Origin: CAYFZO01 sp965211995
GTDB lineage: Bacteria > Pseudomonadota > Gammaproteobacteria > Poriferisulfidales > Oxydemutatoraceae
Assembly: GCA_965211995.1 (NCBI GenBank)
Contig: OZ243040.1
Location: 1,674,001-1,738,000 of the forward strand
Reading direction: 5' to 3'
Length of the DNA stretch: 64,000 nucleotides
The position numbers and the translations under genes were made by a program. Positions within the stretch are counted from its first letter, which is position 1. Every line of letters starts with the position of its first letter. Below, in pieces: positions 44,403-57,589 of this stretch. A model generated the notes under the pieces. The model did no database searches, was not told the DNA's origin, and was given only the letters and a program-made list of their open reading frames with translations.

Positions 44403-44882
44403 ATGCTGGGAAACGCCCTGAATGCGATCATTATCGCATCTTCATTTATCCTGACTTTCATTCAATTTTCAGAAACCGGCGAGAATCAACGCAGAGAAAT
44501 TTCAAAGCAAAAGCTACAAAATGCAAAAGACAAACTATCTGAAGAGGAACGGGTCTCAGACAGTCTAAAAGACGAATACGACAACTTGGTCGGTCAACCC
44601 CGGATGGAATACAAGACAGTCAGGGCGATGCTGTTCTTTGCACTCGTTTTAGCTTTCCTGTTTCACATAGCAATAATTATTTTCCCCGCTCCCCTTCTTC
44701 CCGCCTGGTTAGTGGTTTTTATTTCCATCTTTATCGTGATACTTATCATTCTTATGCTTCAGTCGATCAGAAGCAGAAAAAACACCAACAAATACATAGA
44801 AGCCTGTAGTCAATTAGAAAAAACCTACACATCCACTTATAGCGTTGCCAAAAAATTAAAGGCCGGGGCTAACACCCCCTAA
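44403..44882 (+). CDS. Low-GC accessory protein 2, membrane/coiled-coil, unknown
   Basis: 159 residues. One N-terminal membrane helix (NAIIIASSFILTFIQF), a charged coiled-coil stretch (REISKQKLQNAKDKLSEEER), two adjacent C-terminal helices (MLFFALVLAFLFHIAIIIF, LVVFISIFIVILIILML), then a short cytoplasmic tail. This layout recalls membrane effectors of two-gene defence or toxin systems. It lies 54 bases after the gene at 43848, in the same low-GC patch between pilE and ispH. Confidence 0.6.
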   Translation: MLGNALNAIIIASSFILTFIQFSETGENQRREISKQKLQNAKDKLSEEERVSDSLKDEYDNLVGQPRMEYKTVRAMLFFALVLAFLFHIAIIIFPAPLLPAWLVVFISIFIVILIILMLQSIRSRKNTNKYIEACSQLEKTYTSTYSVAKKLKAGANTP

Positions 44883-44925
44883 GGACTCCTGCCCCCTTTC
44901 GTATCACTAAAGACTGAAACGGGGT

Positions 44926-45867
44926 TCAACCGGCGGATCGCAATTCTCTCGGCAGCGCGAAAGTGATTCGCTCCTCTACCCCGGGCAGTTCGCTCACTTC
45001 GCAGTCACCCCGCCCGGCGATCGTCGCGACGATTTCCTGCACCAGCGTCTCCGGCGCCGACGCGCCGGCCGACACGCCGATGCGGTGCTTGTCTTTGAGC
45101 CAGTCGCTCTCAATTGCGTCGGGGCAGTCCACCAGATAGGCTTCTATGCCGCGTTTGGCCGCGATCTCGCGCAGGCGGTTGGAGTTGGAACTGTTGGCGG
45201 AACCGACGATCAGCACCAGGTCGCAGTCGTCGGCCAGGTGCTTGACGGCGTTCTGGCGATTTTGCGTCGCGTAGCAGATGTCGTCCTTGCGCGGCCCGAC
45301 GATCCGGGGAAACCGCGCTTTGAGCACTTCAATGATCCGGCGGGTGTCGTCCACCGACAAGGTCGTCTGCGTCACGAACGCGAGATGGTCCGGGTTTGCG
45401 ACCGTCAGGACTCGTGCGTCCTCAACCGACTCGACGAGGTAAATATCGCCGCCCTGCGAGCGGTCGTACTGCCCCATCGTGCCTATCACTTCGGGGTGGC
45501 CGGCGTGACCGACGAGAACCGTCTCGCGTCCCTCGCGGCTGTATTGCACGACTTCTATATGCACTTTCGTCACCAGCGGGCAGGTCGCGTCGAGCACTTT
45601 GAGACCGCGCCGCTCGGCGTCTTCGCGCACCGCTGCCGCGACGCCGTGCGCACTGAACACGACGATTGCGCCTTGCGGCACTTCGTCGAGTTCCTGCACA
45701 AAAACCGCACCGCGGCGGCGCAGGTCATCCACCACGAAGCGGTTGTGAACGACTTCGTGGCGCACGTACACCGGCGTGCCGAACGTCTCGAGCGCACGCT
45801 CGACGATGCCGATCGCGCGGTCAACGCCGGCGCAAAAGCCGCGGGGGTTTGCCAAAGAGATCTGCAC
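44926..45867 (-). CDS. ispH: 4-hydroxy-3-methylbut-2-enyl diphosphate reductase
   Basis: Last step of the MEP isoprenoid pathway, a [4Fe-4S] enzyme. From GTG 45867 (VQISLANPRGFCAGVDRA) it has 313 residues, as in E. coli; GGAGG lies 10 bases upstream. Cluster cysteines: PRGFCAGV, DATCPLVTK and ICYATQNRQ with the later VGSANSSNSNRL. A longer ATG frame to 45933 is less likely. Confidence 0.95.
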   Translation of the reverse strand: MQISLANPRGFCAGVDRAIGIVERALETFGTPVYVRHEVVHNRFVVDDLRRRGAVFVQELDEVPQGAIVVFSAHGVAAAVREDAERRGLKVLDATCPLVTKVHIEVVQYSREGRETVLVGHAGHPEVIGTMGQYDRSQGGDIYLVESVEDARVLTVANPDHLAFVTQTTLSVDDTRRIIEVLKARFPRIVGPRKDDICYATQNRQNAVKHLADDCDLVLIVGSANSSNSNRLREIAAKRGIEAYLVDCPDAIESDWLKDKHRIGVSAGASAPETLVQEIVATIAGRGDCEVSELPGVEERITFALPRELRSAG

Positions 45868-45936
45868 TTGCTTCAAGCCTCCGTTGCGGTCGTCAAGTAT
45901 CGCACTATTCGATAAGTTTGACCGCGGCAACATATT

Positions 45937-46384
45937 CTAGCCGCTTCTTGCGGCGGTCACGATCAACGCCAGCGCCCCGAGCATGATTGCCATATCGGCG
46001 ACGTTGAACGCCGGCCAGTGATACTCGCCGTAGTACACGTCTATGAAGTCCACCACGTGACCGTAGATCAGCCGGTCAACGGCGTTGCCGACCGCACCGC
46101 CGATGATCGCGGCGATTGCGGCGGCCGACCACGCCTCGTTGCGTTCGAGGCGCTGCAGCCACGAATACAAAAACACGCACACGGCGACGGCGACGGCAAG
46201 CAACGCCCAGCGCTGCCACCCGCCGGCGTCGCTGAAAAGACTGAACGCCGCGCCCGGGTTGTACACCAGCGTCAGATTCACCGACGGCATCACCGCGACC
46301 GGCGCGTGCAGTCCCAGCCATGCGTCGGCGGCGGCTTTGCTGAACTGATCGACCGCCACGATCACGCCCGACAGCGCCAGCCAT

Positions 46385-46392
<8 letters not shown>
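45937..46392 (-). CDS. lspA: Lipoprotein signal peptidase
   Basis: Membrane aspartyl protease that removes lipoprotein signal peptides. 151 residues, four membrane helices. Catalytic aspartates in GNAVDRLIYGHVVDFIDVYY and FNVADMAI. Overlaps the ileS end by eight bases. The fkpB gene often found between lspA and ispH is absent. Confidence 0.95.
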
Positions 46393-49225
<2,833 letters not shown>

Positions 49226-49815
49226 CTTCCGGAGTCCGTGTTCAATCCGCACCGTTCGCGTAAGACGGGCCGTCGTGCGGGGTGAACCGCGCACGCGCCT
49301 TGCGGCTTGCGCGAACCCGTGCGTAAAGCCCGAGGCGATCCCAGCGCGCCAGCGTTTCGGGCTCGCGTGCGGGAAGGTTGCCGCGCATCGGAAACTCGGT
49401 GTGCGGCAGGTTCAGCGTATCCCTGTAGGCGCTCATCTTCCGGAGTCCGTGTTCAATCCGCACCGTTCGCGTAAGACGGGCCGTCGTGCGGGGTAAACCG
49501 CGCGCGCCTTGCGGCTTGCGCGGATCCGTGCGTAAAGCCCGAGGCGATCCCAACGCGCCAGCGTTTCGGGTTCGCGTGCGGGAAGGTTGCCGCGCATCGG
49601 AAACTCTGTGTGCGACAGGTTCAGCGTATCCCTGTAGGCGCTCATCTTCCGGAGTCCGTGTTCAATCCGCACCGTTCGCGTAAGACGGGCCGTCGTGCGG
49701 GGTGAACCGCACGCGCTTTGCGGCTTGCGCGAACCCGTGCGTAAAGCCCGAAGCGGCCCAATTCATATTTCGGCCTGTTCCGGCGGTTGCTTGAAAGCAC
49801 AGTGGTTCTTTCCTG

Positions 49816-50778
49816 TCATACGCGCTGTTGTGAAAAATAGGGGCTAAGGGCGGTCAACCCCATCGCCGCCTCGACGTCTTGCTTGATGCGGGACTTGAGT
49901 TCGTCCACGCTGTCGAAGCGCTGCTCGTCTCTGATCCTCGCAAGCAAACGCACGCGCAGACGGCGACCGTATAGGTTAGCCGAAAACCCCGGCAGATGAA
50001 CCTCGAGGCAAAACTTTTCACCGCCGAACGTCGGGCGGTAACCGGCGTTGGCAACCCCCGGCAACAACCCGGCGGCGGCGCCCTCGACGGCGACGGCAAA
50101 GACGCCGCGCAACGGCGGCGGGCGCCGCCCGAGCATCAGATTCGCGGTCGGAAAGCCGAGTTGCGCGCCGCGCTTGCTACCGTGTCCGACCCGCCCGCTC
50201 ACGCTGTAGTCGCGCCCGAGCAGGCGCGCGGCGCGAGAGAGGTCGCCGCTTGTCAGCGCCTCGCGCACCCCGGTGCTGCTGATGCGCTCGTCGCCGGCTG
50301 CGACCGCGCTCACACATTCGGTCACAAACCCGTAGCGCGCCGCCGCCGCATTGAGCAATGCGACGTCGCCCGCCTTGCCGCGCCCGAAACGAAAACCCTC
50401 ACCGACGACCAACGCTCGCACGCCGAGTTTGCCGACCAGGATCCGCTCGATGAACTCCCCGGCGCCGCTCGCCGCGATGCGCGCATTGAACCGCAAACAG
50501 ACCACGCGCTCGACCCCCAGCGCAGCGATGATCGCAACCCGTTCGCGCAGCGGATACAACCTCGGCGGTGCGCCCTGCGCGTCCAGGAATTCGCGCGGCA
50601 ACGGCTCGAACAATACGACCGCAGCAGGAACGGCGGCGGACGCCCGCGCGAGTTCCAGCGCACGCCCGATCACCGCACGGTGACCGAGATGCAGCCCGTC
50701 GAAACCGCCGAAAGCCGCGATGCACTCGCGGTGGCGGGCACGCAGGTTGTAGTCGCCGCGCACGAATTCCACTTGCAT
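49816..50778 (-). CDS. ribF: Bifunctional riboflavin kinase/FAD synthetase
   Basis: Makes FMN and FAD. 320 residues: N-terminal adenylyltransferase (AAFGGFDGLHLGHRAVIGRA, VGEGFRFGRGKAGD, ISSTGVREALTSGDL) and C-terminal flavokinase (GRVGHGSKRGAQLGFPTANL, GVANAGYRPTFGG). First gene of ribF-ileS-lspA-ispH. Confidence 0.96.
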   Translation of the reverse strand: MQVEFVRGDYNLRARHRECIAAFGGFDGLHLGHRAVIGRALELARASAAVPAAVVLFEPLPREFLDAQGAPPRLYPLRERVAIIAALGVERVVCLRFNARIAASGAGEFIERILVGKLGVRALVVGEGFRFGRGKAGDVALLNAAAARYGFVTECVSAVAAGDERISSTGVREALTSGDLSRAARLLGRDYSVSGRVGHGSKRGAQLGFPTANLMLGRRPPPLRGVFAVAVEGAAAGLLPGVANAGYRPTFGGEKFCLEVHLPGFSANLYGRRLRVRLLARIRDEQRFDSVDELKSRIKQDVEAAMGLTALSPYFSQQRV

Positions 50779-50994
50779 AAAAACCCGTTAAAGTCCCGCA
50801 TTATAGTCGGTGCAAATCTCAAACCCGTCCGCCCGGACATACACATTCGGTTGAAATGCGGGCCCGGCACTCCGTTAGACGCGGCTAAAAGCCCGCAACT
50901 GCAAAAAGGCCGGAGACCCGCGAACTTCGCTGCGGCAAACTGAAAAGCACCGGCCCGTCATTGACCCCTCGACCCGCGACGGGGCTTTTGCGCG

Positions 50995-51230
50995 GGGTGG
51001 CGGCTTCCAATCCGAAGTGCGACAAAAAGAAGAAGGGGGGGGCGCTTCGCGGCATCACCTGAGGCTCAAGCAAGACAATTTTAATTTGCGGAAATCCGCG
51101 CCGCCTGTGGATTCAAAAAGATAAATCCCAGACGACGCGGATCAGCGCAGATGCAAAAAGCAAGCCGCATGATGACGCGGATGGACCCAAGAAGATGGCG
51201 GGCAAGCGTTGCACTTCGATTTGAATCCGG
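50995..51230 (+). repeat. Dispersed intergenic repeat, copy 2
   Basis: Similar to 33432-33630: GGTGGCGGCTTCCAATCC, GAAGTGCGACAAAAAGAAG, GGGCGCTTCGCGGCATCACC, TGTGGATTCAAAAAGATAAA, GGCAAGCGTTGCACTTCGAT. It lies in the 645-base gap between ribF and the OsmC gene, in which I see no gene. Confidence 0.7.
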
Positions 51231-51364
51231 GGATTTGCACGGAAGCCCGTTCGCGGATTGCGCAAATTGCTGAAAGAAAAACAATGAAAAGAACATGAAC
51301 AAAGCCTGACAACGACACGCCGTCGCCGCCTGACGCCCGGCGGCGAATCGCCGTCGTTTTACAC

Positions 51365-51370
51365 TATAAT
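51365..51370 (+). promoter_or_regulatory. -10 element for the OsmC gene
   Basis: Perfect TATAAT about 55 bases before the OsmC start, in an AT-rich patch following GC-rich DNA. No strong -35. Confidence 0.4.
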
Positions 51371-51423
51371 TATCGCGCGAGCGGCATTCCGCTTGCACCA
51401 TTTCATAAAGGAGGGCAACCACC

Positions 51424-51987
51424 ATGGCACAGGCAGATATAAAAAACGCCGTCTCACAAGTATTCGCTTCCGTACAAAGCGACCCCGGCACGGCGAAGTT
51501 GGTTTACAAAGCCGACACTCAGTGGGAAGAAGACGTGCGCTGCACGGCGAACGTCCGAAATTTCGATCCTTTGGTGATTGACGAGCCGCCGACATTCGGG
51601 GGCGGGGACACGGGGATGAGTCCGGTCGAGTTGGCGCTGGCGGCGCTGGGCTCGTGCCAGGAGATCATGTACGTGGCGCTGGGGTCAATGATGGATATTC
51701 CGCTCGACAGCGTCAAAGTGAAACTGACGGGTCATCTGGATCTTCACGGATTGCTTGGATTGGGCGCGGACAAGAACATTCCGCCGGGGTTTCATAAGAT
51801 CCAATACGAGACCAGGATCGAAAGCTCCGCCGGCGAAGAAGACCTGAAGCGCCTGGTTGACGCCGTGGAGTCGCAGTGCCCGTTGCTGGACATGCTCCAG
51901 CGGCCCGTGGACGTGAGCGGCAAAGCGATCATCAACGACAAGACGGAATACGTCGCGGGTGATACGAAAACTCAAGCGGCGGCCTGA
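51424..51987 (+). CDS. OsmC-family peroxiredoxin
   Basis: 187 residues of the OsmC/Ohr fold. The two redox cysteines are in AALGSCQEIMYVAL and VESQCPLLDML. OsmC proteins reduce organic hydroperoxides. An excellent ribosome site (AAAGGAGGGC) precedes ATG 51424. Followed by a SnoaL-like protein 89 bases downstream, probably one transcript. Confidence 0.88.
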   Translation: MAQADIKNAVSQVFASVQSDPGTAKLVYKADTQWEEDVRCTANVRNFDPLVIDEPPTFGGGDTGMSPVELALAALGSCQEIMYVALGSMMDIPLDSVKVKLTGHLDLHGLLGLGADKNIPPGFHKIQYETRIESSAGEEDLKRLVDAVESQCPLLDMLQRPVDVSGKAIINDKTEYVAGDTKTQAAA

Positions 51988-52076
51988 CAAGCGCCGACGT
52001 GTTTCTTGAAGACACGACGTCAAATCAGCAATCCCTGTGCAAACGACAGGGAACATAATCCGGGGAGGAGAGGGAA

Positions 52077-52493
52077 ATGACGGCTTTTGAGAACGCGAAG
52101 AAATTCTTCGAGGCCTGCGATGCTCCGCTGGGCTGGGACGGTTGCAAGCAATACGTGGCGGACGGTGCTTCGTTTCGGGCGCAAAGCGAGCCGCTGGCGG
52201 ACATTAAAACGGTGGAAGCCTACTGCGAGTGGATGGCCAGTTTTGCCAATGTCACCGTGCCCGGGGCGACTTACGACATCCATACGTCAGCCTACGACGA
52301 GAACACCAAGACCGCGATCATCTTCGCGACGTACCACGCCAGGCACACCGGAGAGGGCGGGCCGGTGCCGCCGACCCAAAAAGAAACCCACACGCACTAC
52401 GTGTATGTGTTGACGATGAACGAAGACAACAAGATCAAGCGGTTTATCAAAATATGGAACGCACCCTGGGCTATGAAAGAACTCGGCTGGTAA
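52077..52493 (+). CDS. SnoaL-like NTF2-fold protein
   Basis: 138 residues: MTAFENAKKFFEACDAPLGW, AYCEWMASFANVTVPGATYD, THTHYVYVLTMNEDNKIKRF and IKIWN, the pattern of SnoaL-like/nuclear-transport-factor proteins of unknown function. GGGGAGGAGAGGG precedes ATG 52077. Confidence 0.75.
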   Translation: MTAFENAKKFFEACDAPLGWDGCKQYVADGASFRAQSEPLADIKTVEAYCEWMASFANVTVPGATYDIHTSAYDENTKTAIIFATYHARHTGEGGPVPPTQKETHTHYVYVLTMNEDNKIKRFIKIWNAPWAMKELGW

Positions 52494-52905
52494 ATACTTG
52501 ATTGGTGCGGTCGCCCGGGCTCGCCGGGCCTGTGCGCGACGGATGCTTTCCGGTATCCGTGCGTCACGAACGCGCACCGCCGAGGACGTCGTCGCGCGTG
52601 ACGGTTTCGGGGTCATCGCCCGGCGACGCAAGGGGGGGCGGCGCGGTTTGCGACGCTGCACTCCAACCCGCTCGCGACGGCTGCAAACGGGCGCCGGAAA
52701 ATCATGCCGCCTTTGGCGACGACACCGGGGCGACACGCCGCCGGTCGGCCGCGGCGCGAGGCAGATTGGGCGGTTGCACCAAGCCGCACGTGTAAACGCC
52801 ACCCGTTAAGTTAAAATGTGGTGTTATATGCGGGGAAAACTGCAAACATCGGAGGAAGCGGCGGCGTCAGCCGTATCGCCTAAAAGCCGCCCTAACCATT
52901 CATCA
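52494..52905. other. Intergenic, no gene recognised
   Basis: About 410 bases. Two overlapping arginine-rich frames of about 100 codons occur but have the composition of random GC-rich DNA and no ribosome site. GC content drops just before 52816. Confidence 0.45.
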
Positions 52906-53805
52906 ATGAAAAAACTGATCTCCTTTTCTTTGTTCGGGAAAGATCCCAAGTATCTGGTCGGAGCGGTCAGAAACCTGGAACTGCAACAGGAGATTTATCC
53001 CGGCTGGACTTGCAGGTTTTACACGTCGTCCAACGTGCCTAAAGAGACCGTCCGGCTGCTGCAAGACAACGGCGCCGAAATCGTGCCCATGAAAGAGAGT
53101 TTCCTTGATATTATAGTCAACCGATGCTGGCGTCTTTTGGCCCTCGAGGAAAAGGACCTTGAAGCGGTCATTATCCGCGACGCGGATAGCCGCCTGAACC
53201 TGCGGGAAAAGCGGATGGTGGACGAATGGCTGGCAAGCGGCAAGGCGTGCCACATCATCCGCGATTGCCCGTATCTCCTCAAATGGCCGATCATGAATAA
53301 CTCATGGGGAATGCGGGGCGGTTATCTTCCAATGCAGAAACTGCAAAAAAAGCTTGGCTTTATGCGCTATAGAAACGATGAGCACTTTCTTACGGATAAA
53401 ATATATCCTCTCATCAAAGACGACGTCCTGATCCACAGCAGTTATATGCGGTTCCCGGGGGAGACGGTCATATCCTCCCCCCCGGACACCTACTTTGTAG
53501 GCCAAGCTTATGCACCCGGCCACGACGTGCGCCCGTGCAAGATTCAAAAACGCCCTCACTACATAGAGCCGGTCGGGCGCGGCGACTACAGTCTTGGAAG
53601 TCTTTACAAATATCTTAAATCTGAGTTTGAAAAAGTGCCCGAAGGCGGGCGGCTAATCCCTCTGCCTACGCCTAATAAAAGGCCGTTCTTTTTTTACCTC
53701 GTACTGATTATGTTTCGTTTACTGAAACCCATCGTCCCGCGCAAACTCAGGGATAAGACGCGCGCTTTCAAGTTCAAGTTTACAGGCCTGCGTTCGTCGG
53801 TATAG
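52906..53805 (+). CDS. Glycosyltransferase-like protein, unknown specificity
   Basis: 299 residues from ATG 52906 (MKKLISFSLFGKDPKYLVGA). The N-terminal half looks like a GT-A-type fold: TCRFYTSSNVPKETVRLLQD, a DxD-like VIIRDADSRLNLRE, and IIRDCPYLLKWPIMNNSWGM. The C-terminus has a hydrophobic stretch (FFFYLVLIMFRLLKPI) and basic end. Lower GC than its neighbours. Two decayed partial copies lie at 54781-55250. Sugar donor and acceptor unknown. Confidence 0.65.
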   Translation: MKKLISFSLFGKDPKYLVGAVRNLELQQEIYPGWTCRFYTSSNVPKETVRLLQDNGAEIVPMKESFLDIIVNRCWRLLALEEKDLEAVIIRDADSRLNLREKRMVDEWLASGKACHIIRDCPYLLKWPIMNNSWGMRGGYLPMQKLQKKLGFMRYRNDEHFLTDKIYPLIKDDVLIHSSYMRFPGETVISSPPDTYFVGQAYAPGHDVRPCKIQKRPHYIEPVGRGDYSLGSLYKYLKSEFEKVPEGGRLIPLPTPNKRPFFFYLVLIMFRLLKPIVPRKLRDKTRAFKFKFTGLRSSV

Positions 53806-54054
53806 TTCTCTCGCAGGTAAGATCTGCAAAGCGGATACGGACCCGAACGAGGTCATTGCCCGCAGTGCCCGCCCGGCGCAATCAAGCGGGCGCGGAACGG
53901 CCCGACGGCCGGATTGGCGTACAATAAACAGGCACCCCAGAATCGCTCGTCCGGCTTATTCCGGTGTTCTTCGGCGCGGCGGTTGCAATTCGCACGCAAG
54001 CGACGGCCGCCGCAATCGGGGCGGCCACCGAAATAAATGGAAAGCAAGAACGCA

Positions 54055-54759
54055 ATGAAAGGCGTCGTCATCCAGCACCTTCCGTTCGAAGACACCGGCG
54101 TTTTCGGCGACGTGCTCGCGGATGCGAACATCCATTGCGAGCGCGTAGATGCACCACGCGACGATCTTGCGCCGGCACGCGATGCAGACCTGACCGTCAT
54201 CCTGGGCGGGCCGATCAGCGCCAACGACGTCCGCCGCTTCCCTTTTCTAAAAACAGAACTTGATTTGATCGAACACCGCCTCGCGCAGGCGAAGCCGACC
54301 CTGGGCGTTTGTCTCGGCGCGCAACTCATCGCCAAAGCCCTGGGTGCCGCAATCCGCCCGCTGGCGCAAAAGGAGATCGGCTGGTCCGCGCTGGAACCAA
54401 CCGCGGCCGGCACAGGCTCGCCGCTGGCATGCCTGACGACGCCGGTGCTGCATTGGCACGGCGAGACGTTTGACCTTCCCGACGGCACCGAAAATCTGGC
54501 GCGGACGGACTTATGCCCGAACCAAGCTTTCGCCGTCGGCGGCCATACGCTGGCGTTGCAGTTCCACGCGGAGGTGCGGGAAGAGTCGCTGGCGCAATGG
54601 CTGGTCGGACACATCGTTGAACTCGACCGAGCGAACATAAGCCTTGAAGCGCTGCGCCGCGACGCCGGACGGTGGGGGTCGCAGAACGAAGCCAGCGGCA
54701 AACGAATGTTGAGGCAATGGCTGCGGCAGTGGCAACCGTCGGCACCGGGCCGCGCGTGA
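54055..54759 (+). CDS. Class I glutamine amidotransferase (GMP-synthase-like)
   Basis: 234 residues from ATG 54055 (MKGVVIQHLPFEDTGVFGDV); GGAAAG lies about nine bases upstream. An ATG at 54037 in frame is possible. Nucleophile elbow TLGVCLGAQLIAKALG and catalytic histidine LALQFHAEVREE. Stand-alone proteins of this kind are annotated as GMP synthase-like; substrate unknown. Confidence 0.85.
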   Translation: MKGVVIQHLPFEDTGVFGDVLADANIHCERVDAPRDDLAPARDADLTVILGGPISANDVRRFPFLKTELDLIEHRLAQAKPTLGVCLGAQLIAKALGAAIRPLAQKEIGWSALEPTAAGTGSPLACLTTPVLHWHGETFDLPDGTENLARTDLCPNQAFAVGGHTLALQFHAEVREESLAQWLVGHIVELDRANISLEALRRDAGRWGSQNEASGKRMLRQWLRQWQPSAPGRA

Positions 54760-54780
54760 AATGAAAGGCGCTTGCAGATG

Positions 54781-55250
54781 AAAAAACTGATCTCTTTTAT
54801 GTGCGATTTCCGGGGAAGGTCAATATCAACCCCTCCCGAATACGGATCTGTGGGCTAAACTTATTACCCTTACAACGAAGTGCGCCCGTTCAAGAGTCGG
54901 AAACGCCCTCAATACATAGACCCGGTCGGTTACGGCGACTACTCTCTTTACAGCCGCTACTGCTACAAGTTTCTTAAATCTGAGTTTGAAAAAGTATCTG
55001 ATAAGAGGGGGCACGCTTGATTCCCATGCCTGAAGCAAGGATGCACTATCCTCACATCATACGGTTGCTCACGCGGCTACAACGTCTCCTGAAACCCGTC
55101 GTCCCGCGCAGCCTCAGGCACAAGACAGTCGGTTGGTTCCGGTGATACCTGTGCCCATGCCCGGGAAAAGAGGGGTGGCTTCCTGATAGAGATACAGCGT
55201 TGACTGAACCCCATCATCCCGCGCCACCTCAGGCGCCGGGTAATCGGTTG
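54781..55250 (+). pseudogene. Decayed partial copies of the 52906 glycosyltransferase-like gene
   Basis: Begins ATGAAAAAACTGATCTCTTT, identical to the intact gene start, then jumps to its last third (TGCGATTTCCGGGGAAGGTC, GTGCGCCCGTTCAAGAG, AAATCTGAGTTTGAAAAAGT), and ends with GAAACCCGTCGTCCCGCGCA near 55093. A third fragment (GAACCCCATCATCCCGCGCC) is at 55207. Stops and frameshifts interrupt all frames. Confidence 0.8.
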
Positions 55251-55264
55251 GTTCCAAGCCCTCA

Positions 55265-56146
<882 letters not shown>

Positions 56147-56154
56147 GCCGCGGA

Positions 56155-56928
56155 CTACGCGCGCGCCGCTTCGCGGTTGAGAATCTCGCCGGCCAGCATC
56201 AGGTAGGCCTGCGTGCCGCTCGCGTTCTTGTCGTACTGCAACGCCGGCATACCGTGGCTCGGCGCCTCGGCCAAAGTCACGTTGCGCGGGATCACCGATT
56301 CGTACAACTCTTCGCTGAAGTGCCGGTTCAATTGCTCGGATACGTCGCGCGCGAGGTTGTTGCGCGGGTCGAACATCGTGCGCAACACGCCTTCGATGCG
56401 CAGTCCGGGGTTGGCCGTCTCGCGCAGACGCTCGATCGTCTGCAGCAAAGACGACAAGCCTTCGAGCGCGAAATACTCGCACTGGATCGGGATGATCACG
56501 CCGTGCGCCGCGCTCAGCGCGTTGATCGTCAGGGTGCTCAGCGTCGGCGGGCAGTCGATCAGAATGTAGTCGTATTCGCCGTGCAGCGGCTTGAGCATGT
56601 CGCGCAGGCAGAATTCGCGTCCCTCGAGTTCCAGCAATTGCACCTCGGTCGCGGTCAACTCGTCGTTCGCGCCGAGCACGTCGTACCCGCCGGACTGGGC
56701 GGCGGCGATGCAGTCGCGGATCGCGCGCTGCCGCATCAGAACGTCTGCAACGGTGGCGTCGAGCGCGTGCTTGCTGAGGCCGCTGCCCAACGTCGAATTG
56801 CCCTGCGGATCAATGTCCACGAGCAACACCCTGCAACCGGTCGCGGCGAACGACGCCGCCAGATTGACCGTCGTCGTAGTCTTGCCGACGCCGCCTTTTT
56901 GGTTTGTGATCGCGTAAATCCTGGCCAC
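56155..56928 (-). CDS. parA: Chromosome partitioning ATPase ParA
   Basis: 257 residues. Deviant Walker A KGGVGKTTTTVNLAAS, Walker B YDVLGANDE/DYILIDCPPTLS, and VDIDPQGNSTLGSGL. It lies three bases after rsmG, in mnmG-DUF302-rsmG-parA-parB. This block is usually near the chromosome origin. Confidence 0.96.
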   Translation of the reverse strand: MARIYAITNQKGGVGKTTTTVNLAASFAATGCRVLLVDIDPQGNSTLGSGLSKHALDATVADVLMRQRAIRDCIAAAQSGGYDVLGANDELTATEVQLLELEGREFCLRDMLKPLHGEYDYILIDCPPTLSTLTINALSAAHGVIIPIQCEYFALEGLSSLLQTIERLRETANPGLRIEGVLRTMFDPRNNLARDVSEQLNRHFSEELYESVIPRNVTLAEAPSHGMPALQYDKNASGTQAYLMLAGEILNREAARA

Positions 56929-56931
56929 GTT

Positions 56932-57570
56932 TTAACCGCCTGTTTTCCGCCCCCGCATAACCACCAACGACGTGGGCCGGTCGAGGCCCGGAATGTGCAG
57001 CCGGTGGAGTTGCCATTTTGCCCTATCCGGCGGCAGATGTTGAACCTCGTCCGCGGCGGCGTCCCCTTTGAACGCGAGCCAGTTCGTATCCGCGTGCGCG
57101 AGATGGCGGGTCGCGCCGAGAAACGCGCCCAGCCCCGCGAACGCGCGCGCGGCGATTGTGTCGAACGCGGCGCCCTCAAAGGCCTCGACCCGCGCGTGCA
57201 CGATGCACACGTTGTCGAGCCCGAGTTCAAGCCGGCATTGCTCCAGAAACCGGGTCTTCTTGCCGCTGCTGTCCATCAGCGTGCAGTCGTTGCCGGGCGC
57301 GAGAATCGCGAGCGGGATGCCCGGCACGCCGGCGCCGCTGCCGACGTCGAGCAAACTGCCCGTTGGCAGATAGGGGACGGCGGCGGCGCTCATCAAAGCC
57401 AGTTTCGCCACTCGCTCGGCGGCGGGAACCGCGGTCAAATTGAACGCGCCGTTCCAGCGCTCGAGCAGTTGCAGCCACGCGAACAGGCGCTCGACCTGCG
57501 CGGCGTCGGCGGACACCTCAAGTTGCGCGAGGCCCTCCGACAAGACCGCCGGCAGGCCCGTTTCAGACAC
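56932..57570 (-). CDS. rsmG: 16S rRNA (guanine527-N7)-methyltransferase
   Basis: About 212 residues from GTG 57570 (VSETGLPAVLSEGLAQLE). AdoMet motif SLLDVGSGAGVPGIPLAILA, and LMDSSGKKTRFLEQ, as in GidB. The frame extends further into DUF302, but the length and the DUF302 stop at 57590 favour this start. Confidence 0.94.
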   Translation of the reverse strand: MSETGLPAVLSEGLAQLEVSADAAQVERLFAWLQLLERWNGAFNLTAVPAAERVAKLALMSAAAVPYLPTGSLLDVGSGAGVPGIPLAILAPGNDCTLMDSSGKKTRFLEQCRLELGLDNVCIVHARVEAFEGAAFDTIAARAFAGLGAFLGATRHLAHADTNWLAFKGDAAADEVQHLPPDRAKWQLHRLHIPGLDRPTSLVVMRGRKTGG

Positions 57571-57589
57571 CGCCGGCACCCGGGCGCCG

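Noticed and set aside
52498..52809. Two overlapping ~100-codon frames
   Set aside because: Arginine-rich, no ribosome site, no protein-like pattern.
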